Of a stretch of DNA of 64,000 bases, positions 11,068-21,438 are shown piece after piece; position 1 is the stretch's first letter, and each line of letters begins with the position of its first letter. Both the position numbers and the translations under genes were made by a program. Origin of the DNA: Amphiduros pacificus (Eukaryota > Annelida > Polychaeta > Phyllodocida > Hesionidae); assembly GCA_949316495.1 (NCBI GenBank), contig OX439003.1:27441656-27505655 (forward strand), given 5' to 3'. A model generated the notes under the pieces. That model was not told the DNA's origin, searched no databases, and saw nothing but the letters and a program-made list of their open reading frames with translations.

Positions 11068-12690
11068 TCAACTTGACAAATGGAAAAGGCATCAAATTTA
11101 AAGATACCACGAAGGATAAAAGCAAACATTGAACACGAGACGTGCAAAAGATTCCGAGACCGAAGAGTGCTTATATTGGTATTATTAGGATGATCCAGTG
11201 AACAGATCGCTACAAACGGCACACTGCCTGCTACTGCAATGGGTAAGATGCAAAAAATAGAGAAATCATTGATATATCCCCAACAATGACTTAGCTATTC
11301 TTTAGGGTTTTTAGGGTTCAATCAAATTATTATTATTTTATTCAACGTAAGCGTATCATATTATTAATACACTTATGTTCTGTACTCAACACTGATGGCA
11401 TAACCAAATCGTCAAAATCTAAATTGGATACAATTTTTTCTTTTTTCTTTTTTTTGGGGGGGGGGGGGGAAATCTTATATTTAAATATTGTCACTCAGTA
11501 TGTTTTCATTATATAACAAACCCTCACTGCATAACAACTCGGGATATTCCATATTTGGTCGAATAAAAAAGAAGCATATTATTTTTTTGTGGTAATAGGA
11601 AACAATCATTTTGAAAATATCAAGAGTTAATGAAAGTCATTTAAAGAATATATTTGCATTAACCTATTGTCACATCCAGAAAAGCGAGTCAATGGTGATC
11701 TTTTGATAAATAATAAAGTGGAAATTTGTGACCTTTTCTATATATAAGATATGTAAAGTTGCTGTTGTAATCCGTAGTTTGATGGGAATCAATTACAAAT
11801 ATTTCCACATTTTGTCCCAATTATTGGTCTGAATTTGTTAAAATTGCAACCACTGTTCTGACTGTTACATACTTAAATGGTGAATTTTAATAGAAAACAA
11901 AGTGTATTCACGACAGCCTCAGTATATCTACTGCAGTCAGTGCAGTCAGGAGGTCTCTAGCCTACTACCTCTTGTACTGAACGTAGTTCATCAAATGCAA
12001 TATACAGCAACGAATCGACCAACTGTGCCAGGGGAAAGATTGGTATCAATTGATAAATATATTAGCGCTGCAAAATCAAGTCACATGACTTATGTACATG
12101 AAGTAAATATACCTGATCTAGGAGGTGAAACACCGGTGTAAGAAACAGCCATGGGAATCAAAAAGTTGAAAAGGGGAGAACGGCGAATGTATTTGTACCA
12201 GTTGTGTTACAGGGAAAATCATTTATGATAGCTCTAGGCAAGCTATGAAAACACCAAATACATAGTGTTGCTCTAGGTTGGTCAAATATTGCATCAAAAT
12301 CTCCTAAGGGCCCAAAACGTAATGAATACCAGAGCGATTCTAATGATCTATTGTAAAGCAATTCATTTTTGGGATACATTGATTTAATATCAATTTACAT
12401 GCAACTCTATAATGTGATAATTATATTTCATGTCGATTTTATTTTAAATAAAACAGCTTGGATTTTTATTGTTTTAGGTTAATTTTGAGTGAAATAACTT
12501 AGGTATGCCTGATAAAGATGAACATGTCTATGTCAATTAGTATTGATAATTAAATTGTAAAATTGGTAAACACTAAGCCATTAAAAAAATATACAAGGAC
12601 AAGATTTCTTTACTCTGGTTATCATATCAGTGTACTAAGAGGACATATATCAAGCATTTCACTAGTATAAGCCCATCAGGAAAGATCTCT
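11068..12690. other. Intergenic between PLE tail and kinase gene
   Basis: No gene recognised. It contains a T-run followed by a G-run at about 11440-11470 and otherwise AT-rich unique sequence. TTTATT motifs near 12437 and 12465 could serve as polyadenylation signals for the - strand kinase gene that ends at 12691. Confidence 0.5.
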
Positions 12691-15600
12691 TCATTCCGGC
12701 TTTGTGCTATTGAAGAAATATTCATGGTCCACTTTGTTCTTCTTATACATGTCAATAGCAAATCTGCAATGTATTGGTGATAATGTAAGTGAATCCATTT
12801 ATAAATTGAAAAGAGATGAAGTGAACAAATTGTAGACTTACTGAAGAGTATTCCTGTGACGAAAGTCCAGTTTTTCTGACATCTTGTTTTCGACTAGCCC
12901 CAACCATATGGGCACCATCATGAACTCAGAAAACTATTTAAAAAATAGCAACTGTGATTTTTTTCTCGAAAAACAGAATCACAAGACATTAAAATATGAA
13001 AAATTACAAACTTACTATCCAGTTCATTTTAAAACACCAGAAAACCTTTGCCACTTCAGTCTCAGTAATACTCTCTGTGTTTTTGCCCTGTAGTCTGTAC
13101 TTTTCTTTGAGGTATTCTCTTGAAACGGTCTTTAAATCTGATACTTCAAATTGATCAGATTTACACCAACCTATATGAAAATGTGAACAGAATTAGCGTA
13201 TTTGTGAGTTCATAAACAGTTACAGAATGTGAAATAAATTGTAGATTTTGAATAATTGTCAATAGGTGCAGTGGAAACATTGACAAAGGAATGAATGATG
13301 AAAGGATTGGAATTTTATGGAACTGCTGTTTCCCGCTAAACCGCAGCAAAAATCACAATTTTTCTAATTCCATTTTAAGTATCCAGGAGGATGTTTGAAT
13401 TACGTATTTTTTTCTAAATTTATCTAAATTAAAATTAAGAATATAATAAGAAGGCAAAGTTTCATCGGTTGCGTTTTATGAAAGGAGAATCTTACATATG
13501 AATTTTAAGTTTACCTACAAATTCCCAAAAGGGTGCTAATGCAAAAAGCCTTGTTAAATCAAATCCTTCATAGTTATTTCCCATCACTTCATAGTCAAGA
13601 ACACTCAACTGGCCTGAAAGAAAATATCACGCTTAATGTATTATACAATAGTGAAATAATAGATATGACCTATCTCAATATACTATTCTCTTGGTGGTAT
13701 ATAGTGTATTGAGAAAGAGCTTTAATTTCTTTATACTTAATACATGGTTTACAAATCACTGAATTTATTATTTCGGAAATCTGTAGTTGCTTTGCACGAA
13801 TTTCAGTACAAGTTGAGTGGATCATACAAGGAATAAAGCATTCTCAGGTTCTTTTTGTCATCACTAAAGGTCCATGTCTTATGATTGACAATAATAAAGG
13901 ATACATAATTACTTCTAAGACAAATGTAAGTAGGCGATGCTGCATAAGACGATCTTGAACAACGATCGCAGTCCCAACCAATACCAACACTGGTTTCAAT
14001 CTCTTTGGATCTCGTCAGTTGGATGGGGACTGACTGCGTTATCCTAATTCTTGCTTATATAGGAAAGCGTGGAGGTGCTAGCACCTCTGGAGGTGCCTGG
14101 CACCTCCTCTAGGGCGCCTCCAGTCTGGAGGTGCTATTGTTTTTTTCTAGCTCCTGGTGGAGGTGCTATATGAAAAAACCGTTTTATCGTGGTTTGGAGT
14201 GCGTTTTTTGCGACCAAAATACTTGTAACGTATGAAACGTTATGTTTTTAACGTTTTCCGAGGCATTTGGGACTTTTTTCGAAGCAAATTTTGCTTTTAC
14301 AGCAAGTTTGATTGATTGATTTAATGTTTTTAAATTACGGACCCTCTCCCTTGAAGCCACCAGACTATTTCGTTTTTTTCGCGCTGCCTACGACTCCGGT
14401 GCGGAGTCGGAATGTCCATTTCTAAGCTGGATATATTGAACCCCATGTTTTCTATTGTTTTCTATGAGGATTTTTCAATATTTTTAGGAAATTATTATAC
14501 CATTATTTTTGTTGGGTTATTGGCCATTTTTTTAACCAATTTTTTGTGGGCATAGGTGTGTATTTGCCTCTGATTTTTGCCCCCTTGGGGGATATAAGAC
14601 TCTGTCAAGAAGAAAGATTTTTTTGGAAATATTTATTTATTCCGTGTCATCTTTTCTTCGGTGTTTCCTTGTTGTTGTCAAGGTACAATATTTTGTTTTT
14701 AAGACATATTAGGTTTTGCAGTTCATAGAAACAGTTTATTCATTTGGAATATTCAGGAGGTCCTCCATGATTTTACTCCATTCTGCGGGGGGTTTTTTGT
14801 TTGTGTCCCAGTATTGGGCCTCCAGGATATCATCAAGGGTATCCGAATCCTGGGGGTGACTGGGAGTTTGGTCTGGGATAGGTTGATCCTGTGGGGGGAG
14901 AACATTGTTGGTTTCCCTCCCTTCGACTTTCCATTTTTCCTGTTCTTCTGTTGTTGGTTCTAAAAATTGGAAGTTTCAATCTTAGCGACATGGGTTTCAT
15001 GTTATGGGTTTTTGGTTCTTGTACTGTGAACCTGTAACCCTGTGGTTTAGATTGTTCAGGTTGTACATATATGTCTTATTTAGTTTTGAGTTTTTTGCAG
15101 TCACTTTTCTAGACTGTTTTATGTAAAACTCTTATGTGGTAGTCAATGACATACTTGCATTTTTTATTCCATTGGAACAGACTTTGCTCTTTCGTTGGTG
15201 TCTCTTCAGGTTATCCCGTCTGGAATAACACATGTTACATCGGTCACATCTGTATGTCACGGGTTGTGACATATGGGCGGTCTTTCTGTGGCGTAAAAGC
15301 GCCTGTCTTGTGGTGTATATTTTGCCACAGAAGTCGCAAAAGGGGTAAACCTGTTGGTTAGGCGCCATAGTGTTTGGTTTGGATGTTGTGCGAGACCATT
15401 GTGTATTGTCATTGTTGTTACGGGTAACGGGGCATTGTTGCTATGCGCCGTCGCTCGGGCCGTGTGTTTTTTAGGCTCCAGAGTCCATCGCGAGATGCAA
15501 AAAATCGAATTTGGCCGGCTTGATTCAGGGTTAATTGCTTGATTCCTGTTAAAGCCTAGTTGGAATACTACATAGCGCCGAAAATTCGTTTTTTTTGTCA

Positions 15601-18257
15601 AAATAATTTATTATTGTTATACAATGTTATGACTGATTTTCTGGTGTTTTTGAACCTATTTAAAATAAATGGTATGGTTCAGTGTTTGATCGTGTACTAT
15701 TTGCCGTTTAAGACAGACGTTGGACTAGATTGAAATCTATTTTTCAATAGTTTGTCTGCGTAGGGTAGGAAAATAATCCCTTTATCTGCCTTTTTCGTTC
15801 AAACCATTTGGTTTAAATGTTCTCAACTTGTCTATCCATTCCAGTTCTCTAGCAACTCTGGTTTGGTCGTGAGGGATTGGTTTTTTGTATAGTATGTAAA
15901 CCACTTGATATTCCATGTCATCTATACTATGACCTGGTTGGTTGAAGTGATGGCCTGTTGCTTGGTCATGTTCTTTTCTTCTGACATATCCCAAGTGTTC
16001 GTTAATTCTCTCTTTGAATGTTCTGTAAGTCTCACCTACATATTGTTGCCTGCATTTTTTGCAGGTAATGAGATAAATTAGGTTTCTTCTAAGACATATA
16101 TTTATGTTTAACTTATCTAATGGAACAGTTATGCTTAAAGTTTTTTGATATCTTTGAGCTATTAAAGTTAGCTAATCAACCGGAACATAAAAAAATGCAC
16201 GCAATGATTTAAAAAAATGTTCATTTATTAAGAAGCATGAACAAACATACCGTTATCCGGATCATAAACAATGTTTTTGATGTGGAAATCATTATGGCTA
16301 AATACTTTTGGAACATATCTATCCATATGATCCTTCATTCGGCTGAACAAGGCAATGAGTTCTCCTTTCGGCAACAATTCCTTCTTAAATCTGTAATATA
16401 TATTATAATGTATATCATAATTGGGTATATTAAAGCATACCTTCATATTGAATACAATACATCATCCGGAGTGAATACTGGCAAGGAGTGGGAAAAACTT
16501 ATCAATATTATCAAAGTCAACCTCCTATCGCAGCGTGCAAGCTTGACTGCTACCACTCCTGGTGAACCTTTTCATGCTGGGAGGGTACGTATCTTTCTTG
16601 AGGGAAGGGACTGAAACTCAGTCAACGTGCAAGCCAACTTAGCACAAGGGCGCACTATGCAGGGTTTGCTTCCAGATTTCTTGTTTATTTTTTTCCTTAA
16701 CAGGAAACTTTTTAAGTTGGTATTTTAGAAATAGATATATCCAACACCTTATTTTCAACTTGGATAGGATACATTCATGCACTCATCATACTCTCTTGGC
16801 TGGCATGAACAAGCAATTGACCATTTCAATAAGTCAAGTTAACAACAGCTTCCAATCTGAAGTCTCTATTTACCTTTCATCTACCTCTGGGTCCGTGAAT
16901 GATTCTGGTATCATAGAAAACATAGCAGTCATCATGGTCGTCAATATGGGCGAGTCCCTGGTGTCAAGAGTCTTCTCCTCGCCACCAGATGTCAGCACTG
17001 GTATCCGTGTTAAATCTGCACATGTCAGGCGAGCAGACGCTTCACAAGCCAACCTTCCTTAAACATATTTCAACTTCAACATTTCTTGGAATGATTTATT
17101 TTCAATTCATCTAGATCTATTCTATTGTAAATATCGTGATCTATTTCCTTCTCCTCTACTCTAATCTATTCGTTTCTTTTCTAATCTATTCCAATACAAT
17201 CTATTGTTATCCATGCTAATCTAATTTTACATGACCCAATCTTTTCTAATCTATTTGAACATAATCTGTTCAATTTAAATTTAATATATTATAATCTATT
17301 TCATTCCATTATTATCTATCCTGTTCTAATATCTTCCAGTTTATTTTTACTTATTTGAATCTAACCTAACCTATTCTATTTCAATCTCATCTGATCTACT
17401 CCAATCGAATTTATTCTAATATTCTATTTAAATGCCATAGTAAATGTCATCTATAGCAACACAGACCAGCAAGGTGAAGGTTGTTTCTTCATGGGAAGCA
17501 TAAATCGATGAAAAAGTGAATGAATAAATGGAATGATTAAATGTGTGTTGTTGCATCTTGTCAATTACCTGATGACATCCGGGTTTCTGACATCTTCACC
17601 CGTGAGTGTCCTCCCTGGGGCAAACCTGTAAGCCACTCCGTTCCTGAATACAGCATATACAGGCTGTGCTACTTTGATGGATGTTGCCACTTGCAAAGCC
17701 ATCATCTCATAGTCACGATCCATATCAAACTTGAAACTAGAGTCAAAGGATCCAAAGGATCTGATAACGATAGCATCTTTCTTGTTTACATCTGATTCCA
17801 AATGACAGCAGAGCATGTGATTCACAAACCCTTCAGAAAAGTTCTGCATAAAAAAGAATGTTAATAGAGCTTCATCAATTACTTAAATAACTTGCATAAG
17901 TATTAAGAAAACGATGATTATCTCGGAAACAACAAGTTCTGTCAAGCCTGCTAGACACACCAAACGTGATATTTAGAACCAATCATCATTCGTATCAATA
18001 GTCTGTTTGAGTTCAACATAAAAGCAATGAACACAGAATTGGCATCCGGAATAATGGGTCTGAAAGAACACCAAATTCACGTTAGCGTATATGTTAAATG
18101 GATCTGATTGGACCTTGCCACTTGTTACGTTTACCTTTAATATTATCTCCTCTCTCTTCCATTGCGGTCTGAGACGACTGATAATCTCAAACACACCAGC
18201 CTCTGCATCTTCTTTTGCAACAACAACATCAAGATGAACTACCTTAGAATCACTCAT
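12691..18257 (-). CDS. Ethanolamine kinase-like protein, 8 exons, 378 aa
   Basis: Exons in reading order: 18257-18135, 17843-17569, 17053-16874, 16390-16251, 13613-13515, 13170-13016, 12933-12842, 12763-12691 (TGA). They total 1137 nt with matching phases. The family phosphorylates ethanolamine in the cytosol, the first step of the CDP-ethanolamine route to phosphatidylethanolamine. The protein follows animal ETNK throughout: N-terminal RLRPQWK, the LVDRDEE counterpart FDMDRDYE, RNGVAYRF, the kinase motif SHNDFHIKNIVYD (H225, D227, N232), the metal-binding LDYE (D246, E248), EGFDL, and a C-terminal FAIDMYKKNK. Length is close to human ETNK2. The ATP-loop FTDGITNK is diverged to FSEGFVNH, so it may be a specialised paralogue, and choline kinase activity cannot be excluded. 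The start ATG at 18257 gives the family N-terminus. Intron 4 hosts a Penelope-like insertion yet the exons stay open. Confidence 0.85.
13969..14032 (-). ncRNA. Type I hammerhead ribozyme, copy 3
   Basis: On the - strand stem I pairs CAGTCCC with GGGACTG and CCAA with TTGG. The core reads CTGACGA (position 7 may vary in hammerheads). Stem II GATC/GATT is fully paired if a G-T wobble is counted, with loop CAAAGA. GAAA follows, stem III is CCA/TGG with loop GTGT, and the core ends TA. Cleavage is predicted between 13982 and 13981. The stem II changes relative to the two + copies keep the fold, which argues for past selection on structure. Confidence 0.88.
14741..14955 (-). CDS. Possible second exon of the zinc-finger ORF in the PLE
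   Basis: After an acceptor-like TTTTTAG near 14957, an open frame runs to a TAA just before 14740. Its peptide is acidic and polar, including DSDTLDDILEAQYWD and EWSKIMEDLLNIPNE. The zinc-finger ORF upstream has a GTATGT donor shortly before its stop, so the two could be spliced together. No family recognised. Confidence 0.35.
15132..15368 (-). CDS. Two-finger C2H2 zinc-finger ORF within the PLE
   Basis: A 78-residue frame starting at a well-placed ATG (ACACTATGGCG). It has two fingers: CDFCGKIYTTRQALLRHRK followed by TAH (C-x2-C, H-x4-H), and CDRCNMCYSRRDNLKRHQRK ending in Cys instead of the last His. Such domains bind nucleic acid; in a retroelement it could act in RNA or DNA binding. It lies between the GIY-YIG end and the ribozyme-bearing terminus in the same orientation. 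A GTATGT donor near 15158-15153 could splice it to the open stretch at 14955-14741. Confidence 0.55.
   Translation of the reverse strand: MAPNQQVYPFCDFCGKIYTTRQALLRHRKTAHMSQPVTYRCDRCNMCYSRRDNLKRHQRKSKVCSNGIKNASMSLTTT
15782..16117 (-). CDS. GIY-YIG endonuclease domain, C-terminal part of a Penelope-like protein
   Basis: The frame reads NLIYLITCKKC, then QQYVGETYRTFKERINEHLG, then a GHHFNQPGHS segment and an ELEWIDKLRTFKPNGLNE tail. LIYLITC and QQYVGET are the two strands that give the family its name, and the CKKC zinc-binding pair between them is typical of PLE GIY-YIG domains. Function in the family: nicking target DNA to prime reverse transcription. It is a C-terminal remnant, since no reverse transcriptase precedes it. 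Confidence 0.8.
   Translation of the reverse strand, partial: DKLNINICLRRNLIYLITCKKCRQQYVGETYRTFKERINEHLGYVRRKEHDQATGHHFNQPGHSIDDMEYQVVYILYKKPIPHDQTRVARELEWIDKLRTFKPNGLNEKGR
17100..17440. repeat. Degenerate TCTATTCTAA-type minisatellite in kinase intron 2
   Basis: Loose repetition of CTATTCTAATCTATT-like words with a period near ten. It sits in the intron between the exons at 17053 and 17569. Confidence 0.6.
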
Positions 18258-19119
18258 CTTTTACACTTAAAATGTCACCCACTTTTGACTTTTCTTAGTT
18301 CACATTGCTAACTACAAATGTCCTATATTTTTACTTAAGCGTCTTGATCTCGGCGATTAACAAAGTCAACAATATCACATATTTGCATATTTATTTATCT
18401 TAAATGTTTGTTTAATAACTTTCCTATCTCTAGTCACCATTATAAGCAGCACATTTTTTATATATTATAATGCAATACATTAATGATGATCGCAGAATCA
18501 AATATGTTCATATGGGTTTTATGTTTTGATATGTTTTTGACAAATGTTGACATTTACACTTATTCTACTGATGACAATAATTCCATAGATATATGTGGAG
18601 TTTTGGGCATAAATAGCATGTGTTTTGACATGATGATTGATTCACCAAAATTCACTACCATCCATCGATCTCGTCATGAGCTCTGCAAGCACACTTAGAC
18701 AGTAGTCTCATGTCTCAAAATATCATATTCCATTATTATGGGGAAAGGATTATCATTTTAGGAAAACCTTGAACTGCCTGATGTCTCTCCTTATTTATGT
18801 ACTAACCAATAATCCCCATCTAGAACAATCAGAGTACAATGAATATCATTTATCTGAGACAGCACTACTATAAAAAGACATTCAGCACGACGGAGACAAT
18901 ATAAAGTCAGTATGGACTGGGTTACAACATTTTTGAAGATGACACTCATGCAGGTTTACATCTCAGAAGACAAAAATGCTTATCTGTGCTAACAAATGTG
19001 TGTTACCAAATGTGTGTTACCAAATATGTATTACCAAATATGTGTTACCAAATCTGTGTGACCAAATCTGTGTGACCAAATCTGTGTGACCAAATCCGAG
19101 GCGCTGACATCACACCCGA

Positions 19120-20466
19120 TGAGTCTGTGGTAGACCTTGGCATCACTTTATGGACCTTGGCATCACCTTAGTGGCACCTTGGCATCACCTTAATGGCACC
19201 TTTGCATCAGCTTAATGGCACCTTGGCATCAGCTTAATGGCACCTTGGCATCACCTTAATGGTACCTTGGCATCACCTTAATGGCACCTTTGCATCAGCT
19301 TAATGGCACCTTTGCATCAGCTTAATGGCACCTTGGCATCAGCTTAATGGCACCTTGGCATCACCTTAATGGTACCTTGGCATCACCTTAATGGCACCTT
19401 GTCACCACCTTAATGGTACCTTGGCATCGCCTTAATGGCACCTTGGCATCGCCTTCATGGTACCTTGGCATCACCTTAATGGCACCTTGGCATCACCTTA
19501 ATGGCACCTTGGTATCACCTTAATGGCACCTTGGCATCACTTTAATGGACCTTGGCATCACCTTAATGGCACCTTGGCATCAACGTAATGGCACATTGGC
19601 ATCACCTTAATGGCACCTTGGCATCACCTTAATGGCACCTTGGCATCACCTTAATGGTACCTTGGCATCACCTTAATGGCACCTTGGTATCACCTTAATG
19701 GCACCTTGGCATCACCTTAATGGCACCTTGGCATCACTTTAATGGACCTTGGCATCACCTTAATGGCACCTTGGCATCACCTTAATGGCACCTTGGCATC
19801 ACCTTAATGGTACCTTGGTATCACCTTAATGGCACCTTGGCATCACTTTAATGGACCTTGGCATCACCTTAATGGCACCTTGGCATCAACGTAATGGCAC
19901 ATTGGCATCACCTTAATGGCACCTTGGCATCACCTTAATGGCACCTTGGCATCACCTTAATGGTACCTTGGCATCACCTTAATGGCACCTTGGTATCACC
20001 TTAATGGCACCTTGGCATCACCTTAATGGCACCTTGGCATCACTTTAATGGACCTTGGCATCACCTTAATGGCACCTTGGCATCACCTTAATGGCACCTT
20101 GGCATCACCTTAATGGTACCTTGGCATCACCTTAATGGCACCTTGGCACCACCTTAATGGTACCTTGGCATCACCTTAATGGCACCTTGGCACCACCTTA
20201 ATGGTACCTTGGCATCGCCTTAATGGCACCTTGGCATCGCCTTCATGGCACCTTGGCATCACCTTAATGGCACCTTGGCATCACCTTAATGGTACCTTGG
20301 CATCACCTTAATGGCACCTTGGCATCACCTTAATGGCACCTTGGCATCACCTTAATGGTACCTTGGCATCACCTTAATGGCACCTTGGCACCACCTTAAT
20401 GGTGCCTTGGCATCGCCTTAATGGCACCTTGGCATCGCCTTCATGGTACCTTGGCATCACCTTAAT
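19120..20466. repeat. 22-bp minisatellite, about 60 copies
   Basis: Units of ACCTTGGCATCACCTTAATGGC with a few variant bases (GGTACC versus GGCACC, CATCGCC, a 21-bp form TTTAATGGACC). Variant order repeats over longer stretches, for example near 19560-19740 and 19860-20040, showing higher-order duplication. Confidence 0.95.
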
Positions 20467-20624
20467 GACACTGCATTAGCATCAATTCCCGCAGCCTCCT
20501 AGTACCACCTGGAAGGCTCTCAGCAGCAAGTCACCACACCACGTGTTCCTCTCTATCCAGTAGCAGAATTCTGTGGTCTGAATGTAAATCTGTGTTCCAA
20601 GAACACAAATAAAAACAATAGAGG

Positions 20625-20900
20625 ATATATAGGGCCTTCTCTGCCACAACTCCTGCACTCTGGAATGATCTCCCTAATGGGATTAGACCATTGAACTCAG
20701 ACCATTGTCTCAGTTCATGTCTTTAAGAAATGCATGAAGACACATCTGTCCCGGAAACACTGCCTTGAAAAGCCCCAGTTGATGTATTACATGACAAATG
20801 TACTCAAAGGTAGATCATATCTACCAAGTCAAGTGGCGGCGGCGGACACAGTGGAAACAGAGTAAGAACATGGAGTCTGCTTGTGCTGACTTAAAACCAA
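20625..20900 (+). mobile_element. 3' remnant of a non-LTR retrotransposon (LINE)
   Basis: A + frame reads AFSATTPALWNDLPNGIRPL, the motif found near the C-terminus of LINE reverse transcriptases (F-x-x-x-x-P-x-LWN-x-LP-x-x-IR). A later, frame-shifted stretch encodes KKCMKTHLS, like the usual KTHLF end. Only this terminal piece remains. Confidence 0.6.
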
Positions 20901-21438
20901 AAAAAAGCAGATGCATCTCTTAAAAATGTAACCATTGTAACCATTGACATACAAAATAAATCCCCTTTTCACACACAAAATATCATAACTAATCTCTTAA
21001 TGTTTTGGGATATATGAATGGTTGAAATAAATGTCCTTAATTCTATAGCAGCCATATAAGCCTTGTCGGAACATGATTACGTGACGCAACAGTGACGTGA
21101 GGTCATCAGCAACCTTAACAGTTTCATGGTCAACTATCTTTATTAGTTCTATGAAATCTTCGAAATTTATGAAAAAATAATGTCATCTGTCAAATCCATA
21201 CATGGACCTTATACGTATTGAGGGAAGGTAATTCAAGTTAACCTTCTTTTGCCGCCTGGTAGCTGCACACTTTGTATTAAGAGACCCTTCTGTTAACACT
21301 CATTATCTGGCTCAATATATGCAGACTCCAAGCCAACCCAATATTCTGGGAATATGATGGCACGAGCCACATCAATATACTGGGAAAATTACATTCAAGG
21401 CTATTGAATACGGATATACAGGGCTAACTACGACGAAA

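Larger units (their letters stand above)
13969..16175 (-). mobile_element. Penelope-like retroelement tail inserted in kinase intron 4
   Basis: Read on the - strand it contains a GIY-YIG endonuclease region (about 16117-15782), a C2H2 zinc-finger ORF (15368-15132), a further open stretch ending near 14741, then a terminal region with the shared GGCTTCAAGGGAGAGGGTCCG block and a hammerhead ribozyme at the very end. A C-terminal GIY-YIG and hammerhead-bearing termini are hallmarks of Penelope-like elements. The reverse-transcriptase part is absent, consistent with the 5' truncation usual for this class. It lies wholly within the intron at 13614-16250 in the gene's own orientation. Confidence 0.8.
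18258..21438. other. Intergenic region between divergent kinase and P-loop genes
   Basis: The kinase gene (-) and the P-loop gene (+) are head to head across about 3.2 kb, so promoters of both should lie here. The middle is filled by a 22-bp minisatellite (19120-20466) and a LINE remnant (about 20625-20900). I see no clear TATA or other element I would defend. Confidence 0.5.
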
